Of a stretch of 64,000 nt of DNA, positions 16,727-24,787 are shown one piece after another. A model generated the notes under the pieces. That model had not been told where the DNA came from and did not search any database. It worked only from the letters and a program-made list of their open reading frames with translations. The stretch's first letter is position 1. Each line of letters begins with the position of its first letter. Position numbers and translations under genes: made by a program. This DNA comes from UBA965 sp040396955. Its GTDB lineage: Bacteria; Chloroflexota; Chloroflexia; Chloroflexales; Roseiflexaceae. Location of the stretch: positions 1 through 64,000 of the forward strand of contig JBBAWX010000015.1 of the NCBI GenBank assembly GCA_040396955.1, read 5' to 3'.

Positions 16727-17804
16727 GGGCAAGCTCCTGCAACGCATTGTACAGCGCCACCCAACTGGTGTGTGGTCGTACGGGTGATGCGGTGGGTCGC
16801 GGCTGTTGCCGGCAAAAATCATCGAGGGCGGCCGCCCAGGCGGCAGGTTCTGCACGGTCGACCGTGGCATAGACCGTGGCTTCACCACCAATAGCACCGG
16901 TCGTGCTGGTAATGACGGGGCGCCCACTGAGTGCCGCTAATGTTGCCACACCGCTGACATTGCCACTACGATGCGGCAAGAGCACCACATCACAGGCGGC
17001 AAAGTATGCGCCCACGTGCTCGTTGGGGATGTAGTGGTCATGGATGACCATGCGTGCTTGGGCCGATGAGTTGGCGATGTGTGTACGCAGTGGAGCTGCA
17101 TCGGGCCACCATTCTCCGGCGATCACGAGTAGACAGGGTTGGGTGGTCAACGCTAGGGCATCAACCACCACGGTGAGTCCTTTGTAGGGTCGTACAAAGC
17201 CAAAACACAACGCCACTGGCACGTCGCTGGCAATGCCGAGGTGGTGCCGTGCATCGGTGCGGCTCGGCAGGCGCTCCCAGAGCGCATCATGCGCAGGCAA
17301 TACCACGTGCCGGTGGGGCGTGGGCCACCCGCTGGGGGGGGTTCGTTCATCGCCAAGGAAGATGACCCCGTCGGCGTGACCGAGCATCCAGGTAGCCAGC
17401 CAGACCTGCCAGGCTGCAGCGTCGGGCTCGACGAGCTGGTGACACACGGCAATCTGCCTGAGACGCTTTCGTTTGAGCTGCCAACTCAAGAGCATCAAAA
17501 ACGGGATCCAGTAGGGGGTCCACCATTGCCAGACGACGACTTCGACGTCATCTGGCATGCGCCGAAGTGCCTGCCACCAGGTGAGTGGCTGGTAGCCGTG
17601 GAGCCAATAATCGACCTGGCAGGGTATTGCCTGTTGGCTCGGGTCGGCAGTCGTGTTGCCGGGGAAGAGCCAACGTGGATAGAGGGGCTGGAATCCCCAG
17701 GTGGTCACGTGCGTGACGTGCCCGAGGTAGTTGCTGAGCATACTGGTGAAGTGTGCAATGCCCCCACGGTGTGGGCTGGTTGGGCCGATGACGAGGATGT
17801 GCAT
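16710..17804 (-). CDS. family 4 glycosyltransferase
   Basis: A 364-residue GT-B enzyme. It opens with HILVIGPTSPHRGGIAHFTSML, the glycine-rich acceptor-side loop of GT4 enzymes. It continues with VALCFGFVRPYKGLTVVVDAL and ends with VVLLPHRSGNVSGVATLAALSGRPVI, a variant of the usual EPxxxE region. It starts 6 bases after the transglutaminase gene ends, with a GGAGG about 11 bases upstream, so it belongs to the same operon. Confidence 0.8.
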   Translation of the reverse strand: MHILVIGPTSPHRGGIAHFTSMLSNYLGHVTHVTTWGFQPLYPRWLFPGNTTADPSQQAIPCQVDYWLHGYQPLTWWQALRRMPDDVEVVVWQWWTPYWIPFLMLLSWQLKRKRLRQIAVCHQLVEPDAAAWQVWLATWMLGHADGVIFLGDERTPPSGWPTPHRHVVLPAHDALWERLPSRTDARHHLGIASDVPVALCFGFVRPYKGLTVVVDALALTTQPCLLVIAGEWWPDAAPLRTHIANSSAQARMVIHDHYIPNEHVGAYFAACDVVLLPHRSGNVSGVATLAALSGRPVITSTTGAIGGEATVYATVDRAEPAAWAAALDDFCRQQPRPTASPVRPHTSWVALYNALQELAHAHTP

Positions 17805-17810
17805 GATGGG

Positions 17811-20129
17811 CTATGCCTCCTCTGCGGAATAATCGCTGGTGCTTTGGTGTGCCCAGCGGCGGTGCAACAGATGTCGGCCGAGCGCTAGCCATGCGACTGT
17901 GTGCCAAGTGGCTGGTTTGTTGGCCGCATACTGGAAGTTGTGGTAATCAACCAAAAACGCACGAATGTGCGGTGTCAACGCTTCGTGATGCTTGGCGACC
18001 GTATCAAGCACGTGCAGTGGTGTGACGTTGATGGGTAGGGGAATGGTTCCCCAGCGTAAGAGTATGCAGAGGGTTTGATAGTGGCGCTGAATGTGCCAGG
18101 CCGGTGATTGCCGGCGCCACCACCAATATCCGCTAGCGCCACCGATACCAGCGCCCCCCAAGCACACCAGGAAGAGCCATCCGGTGCGCCATACGGCGGG
18201 TGGGGCCGTGTCAGCTACTGTGGCACTCGGTGGTTCAAAGCGTTCGAGGGTGTCGGTGCGCTCAGAGGAGCCCTCAGTGCTCGCCGCCGCCGGATCACGC
18301 TCAGCAGGAGCGTCGACGGTGACGTCTGGTGGGCGACGATCGGGCAATTCCACATATCCGGCGGGAGTTGGCTCGAAGCGCTGCCACCCGTAGTCGCCGA
18401 AGTACACCTCAACCCAGCTGTGTGCCATGGCCTCACGGACCACGTACTCGCCACTCACCGGGTCACGACTCCCCAACGTGTACCCCTGCACATAGCGCGC
18501 TGGAATGCCCCGAGTGCGGAGCATGACCGTCATCGCCGTGGCAAAATCATCGCAGTAGCCCTGCTTGGCCTCAAATACCATGTAATCGACCCAATCGACG
18601 CTGGTCGGTGGGCGGGTGCGCCGCTCATTGTAGATAAATTGCCGCAGGTAGTTTTGGATGGCGATGGCTTCGTCGTAGGGCGTTGTGGCCTTGGCAGTGG
18701 TCACAATCTGGGCACTCAATTCGGCAATGCGGCTGGGGAGTGTCGCAGGGAGCGCGGTGTAGATGCGCTCGATATGCGCTGAGTCCGCTACGGCGGTGCG
18801 CAGTTGTGTCTCATCGGCCGTCGAAACGAGGGCTGTGACCGTATAACTACTCCCACTCAATAGGGCATCTCGACTCGTGCTTGCAAGGAGCGTGTCGATG
18901 GTGAGCTCCGTGTCGGCGATGGCGTAGAGGCGGGCATCACGGCCAAAGTTGATCGGGTCGCCGACCGTCAGGAGTAGCGCGTCGCTCCGGTCTCGGCGAA
19001 TGGTCACCGTGTTGACCACTGCCACTCGCCCCTGGGCTCGGCTGGTGATGAATTGGGGACTCACTAAGTCGGTTTCACTGCGTGTGAGCGTGTTGCTCCA
19101 CCCTTGTCCCGTGTAGTGGTTGTAGCTGGTGGCCCGCAGATAATCGGGACGGCTGGTGCGAATGCGTAGGACTTCCTGTTGACTCCGACTCCGTGCACCG
19201 CCGACCTGCATGCCTGCCAATGAAAATCCGCCAGCTTGATTGGTGATAGCACTGCCAAATACCTGATCCCACCCGTTGCGCACACTCGTGAACGGCGAAC
19301 GTACCGTCGCCCAGATGCGCAGCGTGGTTTCGTTGGTGGGAGGAAGTGGCATGGTGCTGGCAATGGCAATAATCGGTACGATGATGAGCAGCGCATGCCA
19401 GGTGGTCTGTAGCGGTGCAAAACTAGAACGGTCGATGTGTGCCGCCTGCCATACCGCTTCGTGTAGTGCGATTTGATTGCACAAGACGATGGCAAAGGCG
19501 ATACCCACGAACACCACGATGTCGGTGTCGCTTCGTGTGTTGGGAGCCAACGTGTAGTTGATAAAAAGCGGAAGCGCCGACACCCCGATGCTGAACCAGG
19601 GCTGGTGTTGGCGGAACAACATCCATGTGGCCAGAGCGGCTACCAAAAACGTCAGTAGGCCGAGTACAAGGACGAACAACATGGGGTCGTTGCTGGATGT
19701 CCCATCGACCAATGCACGCCCCCAGCGCAAGCCCCGTAGGAGCACTTCGTTCAAAGTGTCACCGTACGTCTGCATGAGCACCGCATAATCGTCGCCGAGA
19801 TCGTTTTTGACGGCCTGTGCCACATGCGACTGGAGTAGCCATACCATGATGGCGAACCCCGCCCCGAGCACTGCCAAGTAGAGTGAAAGGTGGTCTTCGT
19901 GCAGGTTCCAGACGATGAGAGTGACGCCGATGACAGCACTCACCGCGACCCAGCCCAGGATATCGGTGCCTGTACTCCAGCCAGCGCGGTCGATGGCAGC
20001 GTAGACAACCCACTGTGCCCAGAGCTGGAAGGCGAGCAACAACAGGCGTGGCCACCCGTGTTGCTGTGGTACGGGGAGCACGCGAAGCATGGCGGCAGTA
20101 AGCATTCCAGAACGTGACGATGATTCCAT
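17811..20129 (-). CDS. TgpA-like membrane transglutaminase
   Basis: A 772-residue membrane protein. The first 250 residues hold about six hydrophobic segments. A large extracytoplasmic region follows with a transglutaminase core: nucleophile Cys at about 526 in GYCDDFATAMTVMLRTRGIPARYVQG, His in AHSWVEVYF (about 569), and the acid replaced by Glu-Pro context in WQRFEPTPAG. A Ser/Thr/Pro/Ala-rich linker leads to a further transmembrane helix (TGWLFLVCLGGAGIGGASGYWWW) and a short cytoplasmic tail. This is the TgpA/DUF3488 architecture. It starts 4 bases after tatD and ends 6 bases before a GT4 gene. A role in cell-surface assembly is likely; the substrate is unknown. Confidence 0.82.
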   Translation of the reverse strand: MESSSRSGMLTAAMLRVLPVPQQHGWPRLLLLAFQLWAQWVVYAAIDRAGWSTGTDILGWVAVSAVIGVTLIVWNLHEDHLSLYLAVLGAGFAIMVWLLQSHVAQAVKNDLGDDYAVLMQTYGDTLNEVLLRGLRWGRALVDGTSSNDPMLFVLVLGLLTFLVAALATWMLFRQHQPWFSIGVSALPLFINYTLAPNTRSDTDIVVFVGIAFAIVLCNQIALHEAVWQAAHIDRSSFAPLQTTWHALLIIVPIIAIASTMPLPPTNETTLRIWATVRSPFTSVRNGWDQVFGSAITNQAGGFSLAGMQVGGARSRSQQEVLRIRTSRPDYLRATSYNHYTGQGWSNTLTRSETDLVSPQFITSRAQGRVAVVNTVTIRRDRSDALLLTVGDPINFGRDARLYAIADTELTIDTLLASTSRDALLSGSSYTVTALVSTADETQLRTAVADSAHIERIYTALPATLPSRIAELSAQIVTTAKATTPYDEAIAIQNYLRQFIYNERRTRPPTSVDWVDYMVFEAKQGYCDDFATAMTVMLRTRGIPARYVQGYTLGSRDPVSGEYVVREAMAHSWVEVYFGDYGWQRFEPTPAGYVELPDRRPPDVTVDAPAERDPAAASTEGSSERTDTLERFEPPSATVADTAPPAVWRTGWLFLVCLGGAGIGGASGYWWWRRQSPAWHIQRHYQTLCILLRWGTIPLPINVTPLHVLDTVAKHHEALTPHIRAFLVDYHNFQYAANKPATWHTVAWLALGRHLLHRRWAHQSTSDYSAEEA

Positions 20130-20133
20130 AGAT

Positions 20134-20919
20134 CTACGTACCTATCCCAAAGACGGCGTGGGCCGTGCGCCAGCTTTGCTCGGCCACCTCAGCAACGGAG
20201 ATGCCTTTGAGGGTTGCAATGTGGGTGGCTACCGCTACTACGTGGCTCGGTTCGTTGCGTTGACCACGGTAGGGGTGTGGTGCCAAATACGGGCTGTCGG
20301 TCTCGATACACATGCGATCGAGTGGCACGGCTTTGACCACCTCGTGCATGCCGTGGTTGTTTTTAAACGTAATCGGCCCACTCAGTGATAGGGTACATCC
20401 TAGCTCGAGGCAGGCCTCCGCATAGGCCACATCACCCGCAAATGAGTGCATGATGACTCCGTACGGGTGCCGTACATCCCTGAGAACCCGCAATGTGTCT
20501 GCATGTGCATCACGACTGTGGATGACGATCGGCAACTTGAGCGCGGCCGCAATGTCGACTTGGGCACGAAACAGCTCCTCTTGCTCGGCCACACTCGCCC
20601 GCTGATGATAGTGGTCGAAGCCGATTTCACCGATGGCAACCACACGCGGATGCTGCGCGAGTGCAATCAGTTGCTCCCGCCATTCTGGCTCTTCAGCACC
20701 GACTGGGTAGTTGGGCTGGATGCCCACCACCGCCCAACATCCGGCTATGTGCTCGGCAAGCGCAATTGCACGCTCCGATGAGGCGATGTCATAGCCGATT
20801 TCGAGAAAACGCGTCACCCCGTGGGCCTGCATGCGTGCGAGTACCACGGCCCGGTCTGTGTCGAATTGCGTGCTGTTCAGATGACAATGTGTATCAAAAT
20901 ATTGAATAATATCTGACAT
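20134..20919 (-). CDS. tatD: TatD family metal-dependent deoxyribonuclease
   Basis: A 261-residue TIM-barrel metallohydrolase. Metal ligands are visible in YFDTHCHLN (HxH near the N-terminus), the Glu in VVAIGEIGFDHY, PIVIHSRDAH, GVIMHSFAGD and CIETDSPYLAPHPYRG. The frame extends 20 codons upstream to 20979, but that segment is AT-rich and hydrophobic and unlike the family, so the ATG at 20919 is preferred. No strong ribosome site supports either start. It is the first gene of the run into tgpA and the glycan operon, and divergent from the old yellow enzyme gene. Confidence 0.85.
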   Translation of the reverse strand: MSDIIQYFDTHCHLNSTQFDTDRAVVLARMQAHGVTRFLEIGYDIASSERAIALAEHIAGCWAVVGIQPNYPVGAEEPEWREQLIALAQHPRVVAIGEIGFDHYHQRASVAEQEELFRAQVDIAAALKLPIVIHSRDAHADTLRVLRDVRHPYGVIMHSFAGDVAYAEACLELGCTLSLSGPITFKNNHGMHEVVKAVPLDRMCIETDSPYLAPHPYRGQRNEPSHVVAVATHIATLKGISVAEVAEQSWRTAHAVFGIGT

Positions 20920-21018
20920 AGTATCATGTTTTTCTATCTGTACAAAAAACAAAAAAAGAAAATCATATGTACCTGACATGGTATGCCACTTGCCACGGAG
21001 GTAGCGACCGATACGGTG

Positions 21019-21024
21019 TATAAT
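21019..21024 (+). promoter_or_regulatory. -10 hexamer upstream of the old yellow enzyme gene
   Basis: A perfect TATAAT lies 71 bases before the start codon, but no acceptable -35 is at 16-18 bases. The same local sequence, GTGTATAATGG, recurs at 23623-23633, also without a -35. This could mean activator-dependent promoters. Confidence 0.4.
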
Positions 21025-21094
21025 GGGGGTATGGTGATCGCCAATCCGTTCGTATCACTCTGTTGCTATTGTATATCAGGAAAGTGCACATCCC

Positions 21095-22192
21095 ATGCAT
21101 GTAGCGTTGTTTCAGCCATTACAAATCGGGCCATTGACAGTTGCAAACCGGATTGTTGTCGCGCCCATGTGCCAGTATTCAGCCAACGACGGCGTGATGT
21201 CGGAGTGGCACATCGCGCATTTGGTTGCCATGGCGAGTGGCGGGCCAGGGATGATTGTGATTGAAGCGACGGCGGTCGAGCAGATCGGGCGAATTTCACA
21301 TGGTTGTACGGGGCTTTATTCCGACGCGGCCATGGATGCGATGGCCAACGTCATCCGCTATGTGAAGCGTGTAGCGCCACAGGTGACCATCGCAGTACAG
21401 CTTGCACATGCCGGGCGCAAGGCGTCGGCCCCCCGCCCATGGGATGGGAGTGGGCAGTTGGCAATCGACCAGGGTGGGTGGCCGGTAGTGGCGCCGAGTG
21501 CGCTCCCCTTCGATGCCGGATATCAGACGCCGACCGCCCTCGACGAAGCGGGTATTACCCGCATCATTGATGCGTTCCGCCAGGCAGCCGTGCGTGCCGT
21601 ACACGCTGGTGTTGATGCCATTGAATTGCACATGGCGCATGGCTACCTGCTCCATTCATTTATTTCACCGCTCACCAATCAGCGCACTGACCGTTGGGGT
21701 GGTGACTGGGCGGGCCGCATGGCGGTGCCACTCGCAGTGACTGCAGCGGTGCGTGAGGCAATCCCAGCTCATATTGCGTTGGGAGCCCGCATCACGGGCA
21801 GCGACTGGCATGCAGACGGTTTGGGGGTTGCAGATGCGGTGGCCCAAGCTCAACTTTTGGCGGCGGCCGGCTTGCATTTCATCTGTGTGTCGAGTGGTGG
21901 TGCCGTGCCTGGCGTCAAAATTCCCGTGGCGCCGAGCTATCAGGTGCCGTTTGCGGCGGCTGTCAAACGAGAAAGTGGCCTGATTACTCGGGCCGTGGGT
22001 ATGATCAATGACCCGCAGGTGGCCAATCGTATCGTGGCCGACGGCGAGGCAGATCTTGTGGCACTGGGGCGCGCCATGCTCGATAATCCGACCTGGCCCC
22101 GCCAGGCTGCCATTGCACTCGGCGCCGAGCCTTTCTACCCCAAACAGTACGAACGGAGCGGCCCCAAGTTGTGGCCACTCAAACGGTCATAG
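21095..22192 (+). CDS. old yellow enzyme, YqjM-type NADH:flavin oxidoreductase
   Basis: A 365-residue FMN-dependent ene-reductase of the thermophilic-like/YqjM class. Class markers are Cys26 in VVAPMCQYSAND (the redox-tuning Cys), the active-site His pair H179/H182 in ELHMAHGYLLHSFISPLTNQRTDRWGG, and a C-terminal FMN-phosphate loop (LVALGRAMLDNPTWP). Such enzymes reduce activated C=C bonds with NAD(P)H and are often linked to stress; the natural substrate is usually unknown. A CAGGAAAG sequence about 10 bases upstream serves as the ribosome site. The gene stands alone and is divergent from tatD. Confidence 0.88.
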   Translation: MHVALFQPLQIGPLTVANRIVVAPMCQYSANDGVMSEWHIAHLVAMASGGPGMIVIEATAVEQIGRISHGCTGLYSDAAMDAMANVIRYVKRVAPQVTIAVQLAHAGRKASAPRPWDGSGQLAIDQGGWPVVAPSALPFDAGYQTPTALDEAGITRIIDAFRQAAVRAVHAGVDAIELHMAHGYLLHSFISPLTNQRTDRWGGDWAGRMAVPLAVTAAVREAIPAHIALGARITGSDWHADGLGVADAVAQAQLLAAAGLHFICVSSGGAVPGVKIPVAPSYQVPFAAAVKRESGLITRAVGMINDPQVANRIVADGEADLVALGRAMLDNPTWPRQAAIALGAEPFYPKQYERSGPKLWPLKRS

Positions 22193-22237
22193 CACGCCCG
22201 CATGTTTGCACGGTCACGTGATAACACACCCATTTTA

Positions 22238-22266
22238 CGGCAGGGGGCATATCAGCGCCCTTGCCG
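22238..22266 (+). terminator. possible weak terminator hairpin
   Basis: CGGCAGGGG (22238-22246) can pair with CCCTTGCCG (22258-22266) through one G-T wobble, leaving an 11-base loop, about 45 bases after the old yellow enzyme stop. The T-run behind it is broken, so this is a weak call. Confidence 0.35.
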
Positions 22267-22358
22267 TTGGTGTGTATAACAATTGACGACATGTTCTGAG
22301 TGTTGTGTATGTTTGCACGCGAAAAAAGCAGACGAACAGCCTGCCGAGTGGTTGTTTG

Positions 22359-22394
22359 AAAAGCCCACGATGACTGCCATCACCACGGGCTTTT
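22359..22394 (+). terminator. rho-independent terminator-like hairpin
   Basis: AAAAGCCC (22359-22366) and GGGCTTTT (22387-22394) form an 8-bp stem with a 20-base loop that has its own short pairing. The stem ends in four T. It lies between the old yellow enzyme gene and the lipoprotein-receiver promoter. The symmetric A/T flanks could let it work in both directions. Confidence 0.55.
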
Positions 22395-22463
22395 GGCATT
22401 GCCATCGTTTTTTGTGAGGGCAAAAAGTGAGGTGTGGTTGGCGATTGCGCCGAGCATGCATAT

Positions 22464-22492
22464 TTGTACATTTTTGTAAAGTATTCTACAAT
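22464..22492 (+). promoter_or_regulatory. sigma70-type promoter of the lipoprotein-receiver gene
   Basis: TTGTAC (22464-22469) and TACAAT (22487-22492) are separated by exactly 17 bases. The expected start of transcription is near 22499, giving a leader of about 30 bases that contains the GGAAGGG ribosome site. Confidence 0.75.
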
Positions 22493-22531
22493 GCTCCGGC
22501 ACACTGCACACATACACGGAAGGGTATCCGA

Positions 22532-22915
22532 ATGCGACATGCACTCATCGCACTTCTTATTGCCACATCGCTTGTGGCATGTGGCTCGTTCAACGCAACC
22601 CAGGCGACTGACGCTGATGGGGCGACGCTCGAAACAACGGGCAGCACCAGCAAGTCGAGCAGAATTGGTGGCAAGATTCACGTGCTGGTGGTAGATGATT
22701 CGAGTACGGAACGGGCGTTTTTGGTAGAACTACTGAACACACGGGGCTTTGTGGTGAATACGGCCGAAGACAGTGGCACGACCATGCAGTTTCTCCAGGA
22801 TACTGCATCAGATGCACTCCCAGACATGATTCTGATGGATGACGACATTGCTGGTACAAATGGATTCCGTCTCACATTCGAGATTAAACGTGATGCACGG
22901 TACCGTGAGATTCCG
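22532..22915 (+). CDS. lipoprotein with CheY-like receiver domain, 3' end lost in assembly gap
   Basis: The 128 visible residues start with a lipoprotein signal (MRHALIALLIATSLVAC, lipobox LVAC, Cys17), then a short polar linker. A response-regulator receiver domain begins at residue 48: VLVVDDSSTERAFLVELL with the acidic pair D55/D56, and DMILMDDDIAGTNGF with the phospho-acceptor Asp at about 103. The frame is uninterrupted, and promoter and ribosome site both fit this start, so the signal peptide belongs to the gene. A receiver domain outside the cytoplasm would have no known phosphodonor. Alternatives are an uncleaved or retained signal, or a mis-fused allele. The sequence runs into 100 N. 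Confidence 0.72.
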
Positions 22916-23015
22916 NNNNNNNNNNNNNNNNNNNNNNNNNNNNNNNNNNNNNNNNNNNNNNNNNNNNNNNNNNNNNNNNNNNNNNNNNNNNNNNNNNNNN
23001 NNNNNNNNNNNNNNN
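22916..23015. other. assembly gap of 100 N
   Basis: Exactly 100 undetermined bases, the usual placeholder for a gap of unknown length. It removes the 3' part of the receiver-domain lipoprotein gene. The true missing length, and whether other genes lie in it, cannot be known. Sequence resumes 24 bases before the DinB-like gene. Confidence 0.99.
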
Positions 23016-23038
23016 TTCCCTAATGGAGGAGATTAATA

Positions 23039-23617
23039 ATGCTTGACGCCATCAGGCGCAACCACGCCAACCTGCACCAGCGCACGTTACCCAACCTGTT
23101 TGCCAAACTCAGTGATGCGCAGATGCGGACGCAACCAGGCCCCGAAGCGAACTCGATTGCCTGGAACATTTGGCACTTGCTCCGCATCGAGGATATCACG
23201 CTCAACCGCTTTGTGGCGCTGACGCCACAGGTCTACACCAGTGGTGATTGGCAGGCCCGCCTCGGTATCGCCTATGGCGACATGGGCACGGCCATGCCTA
23301 TCAGTGATGTCTCTGCCCTCTCGCAACAGATCAACCTCGCTGAGTTGGCTAATTACGCCACCGCAGTGGGTGCGCAGAGCACGCAGACGTTGCAGAGCTT
23401 CGATATGGCGTTGGTCGGGCAAAAACGCTCCGAGGCGCATATGCGGGCGGTCATTGCTGGCGAGCAGGTGTGTATCCCCGCGATTGTTGAGGGGGTGGTG
23501 AAATATTGGGGGAATCTGACGATTGAGCAGTATGTGGTCGATTACTGTGTGCTCCATCCGTCGTTGCATGTGGGGGAAATCGGTGTGCTGGCGGGTCTGC
23601 AAGGCGCCGCCCTCTGA
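23039..23617 (+). CDS. DinB-superfamily protein
   Basis: A 192-residue protein resembling the DinB/YfiT four-helix metal-binding superfamily. The candidate metal-binding His residues are in NSIAWNIWHLLRIED (about residue 45) and in the C-terminal HPSLHVGEIGVLAGL, where the HxxxH-like spacing and GE..L..LQG ending are typical. Members include thiol-dependent transferases and many unknowns, so no reaction is assigned. A strong GGAGGAG ribosome site lies just after the gap. Whether it shares a transcript with the receiver-domain lipoprotein is hidden by the gap. Confidence 0.65.
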   Translation: MLDAIRRNHANLHQRTLPNLFAKLSDAQMRTQPGPEANSIAWNIWHLLRIEDITLNRFVALTPQVYTSGDWQARLGIAYGDMGTAMPISDVSALSQQINLAELANYATAVGAQSTQTLQSFDMALVGQKRSEAHMRAVIAGEQVCIPAIVEGVVKYWGNLTIEQYVVDYCVLHPSLHVGEIGVLAGLQGAAL

Positions 23618-23625
23618 GATGCGTG

Positions 23626-23656
23626 TATAATGGCGGTGTGCCTAATGCACACCGCC
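23626..23656 (+). promoter_or_regulatory. TATAAT followed directly by a perfect 10-bp hairpin
   Basis: TATAAT (23626-23631) is followed at once by a perfect inverted repeat, GGCGGTGTGC (23632-23641) and GCACACCGCC (23647-23656), with a 5-base loop. The repeat could be a terminator of the DinB-like gene (no T-run), or an operator over the start site of the small Cys/His gene. The expected transcription start falls inside it. Confidence 0.4.
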
Positions 23657-23712
23657 ACCGGCGAAATGATTACTTGGGGTGTTTTTGCAAAAAAAGAAAA
23701 AGGAGGGATGTG

Positions 23713-24000
23713 ATGCCGTGTGATTGTCATGGATTTGTGGTCGAAGAAGCCCTTTCACCAATGGAACACCCCGATGATGTTGTGATGTTACCGATGCAAT
23801 ATCGGCACTCCGAATGCTACGGAACCAACCTAGGCTGGTATCAATATGCCTGGGATGAACAATTGGCTGACCAACTAATCCTGGAGCGGTATGCGCATGT
23901 GCTGGATGTGGAAATCATCCAAAATGTCACGTGGATGCAGGCCATCGAAATGGTGGCAGGGTACCAACCAGTCGACGATGCGGATGAGTGGCATCCCTAA
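23713..24000 (+). CDS. small hypothetical protein with CDCH N-terminus
   Basis: A 95-residue acidic protein of no recognised family. It begins MPCDCHGFVVEE and has a further His/Cys cluster (MQYRHSECYG) and aromatic stretch (LGWYQYAWDE). Three Cys and several His within the first 40 residues could bind a metal, but spacing matches no standard finger. It has no signal peptide or membrane segment. A strong AAAGGAGG ribosome site supports this start over a frame extension to 23623. Its stop overlaps the convergent modB gene by 4 bases. Confidence 0.6.
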   Translation: MPCDCHGFVVEEALSPMEHPDDVVMLPMQYRHSECYGTNLGWYQYAWDEQLADQLILERYAHVLDVEIIQNVTWMQAIEMVAGYQPVDDADEWHP

Positions 24001-24764
24001 ACATCGCGCCGCCGGACAAACCACAGAATCAAGAGTGAAATTCCGAGCAAAATCAGGCTCATGGTAATCGCGGCGGCGTCGTTGCTTTCGGCAGCCACAT
24101 AAATCGCCAGGGCCATGGTGCGCGTGCTTCCGGGCAGGCTGCCTGCAAAGAGTGCCGTTGCGCCGAATTCCCCGAGTGAGCGTGCCAGCGCAATTGCCGT
24201 GCCGGCTTGAAACCCGGGCCAGGCTAATGGCACAATCACGTGTTGCCATAGTGCGCGCGTGTCGGCACCGTCGAGCTGGGCGGCGGCGATGATTTCGTCG
24301 TCGATGGCGGCCAACGCCACACTCACACTGCGGATGTAGAGCGGTCCCGCCACGAACATTTGCGCCAACACGACCGCCACGGGTGTGAATGGCACGGTGA
24401 TACCCCAGGCACTCAGGCTACCGCCGAGCCAACCGGTGCGTCCAAACATGCTGAGGAGCGCCAACCCGGCGACAGCTGGCGGTAAGACGCCGGGCAAATC
24501 GACCACCATGGTTGTCCAGGCCTGCCGAGGTTGCCGGGCGAGCCAGAGTGCCACCGGCGTACCGCCGATGATAATACCGAGCAACGCAGTGCCACTTGTG
24601 AGCATCGTCACCCACAACGCCTGCCCGACCTCGTCACTGCCCAGCGCCTGCCACAGCGCCGCAGGTGTACTGCGGCCGAGTAACCCCAGCAGTGGGAGCA
24701 CGAGGAGCAATAACATGGGAGCCGCAAGGGTGAGCGTCATGGAAGGGCGCGTTGTACGCATCAT
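23997..24764 (-). CDS. modB: molybdate ABC transporter permease ModB
   Basis: A 255-residue inner-membrane permease with about five to six helices. The ABC permease cytoplasmic loop (EAA-type) is seen around AAAQLDGADTRALWQHVIVPLAWPG. The molybdate/sulfate-family signature ARSLGEFGATALFAGSLPG follows. It is preceded 23 bases upstream by modA. No modC ATPase gene follows; the next gene is convergent. The start is at 24764 or one codon later (two ATGs in a row). Confidence 0.88.
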   Translation of the reverse strand: MMRTTRPSMTLTLAAPMLLLLVLPLLGLLGRSTPAALWQALGSDEVGQALWVTMLTSGTALLGIIIGGTPVALWLARQPRQAWTTMVVDLPGVLPPAVAGLALLSMFGRTGWLGGSLSAWGITVPFTPVAVVLAQMFVAGPLYIRSVSVALAAIDDEIIAAAQLDGADTRALWQHVIVPLAWPGFQAGTAIALARSLGEFGATALFAGSLPGSTRTMALAIYVAAESNDAAAITMSLILLGISLLILWFVRRRDV

Positions 24765-24787
24765 GGGGTTGTCGGTACCATTTCTCG

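Larger units (their letters stand above)
22193..22531. other. 340-base intergenic region
   Basis: No gene is seen. It holds two hairpins (22238-22266 and 22359-22394) and a direct repeat of ATGTTTGCACG (22202-22212 and 22309-22319). It ends with the sigma70-type promoter of the lipoprotein-receiver gene (22464-22492). A small RNA between 22300 and 22394 is conceivable but nothing specific supports it. Confidence 0.4.

Noticed and set aside
20920..20979. N-terminal extension of TatD by 20 residues
   Set aside because: The segment is AT-rich, hydrophobic and unlike the family; the internal ATG gives the normal N-terminus.
22916..23023. Translation of the N-run as part of a protein
   Set aside because: The bases are unknown and the gap length is a placeholder; nothing can be inferred across it.
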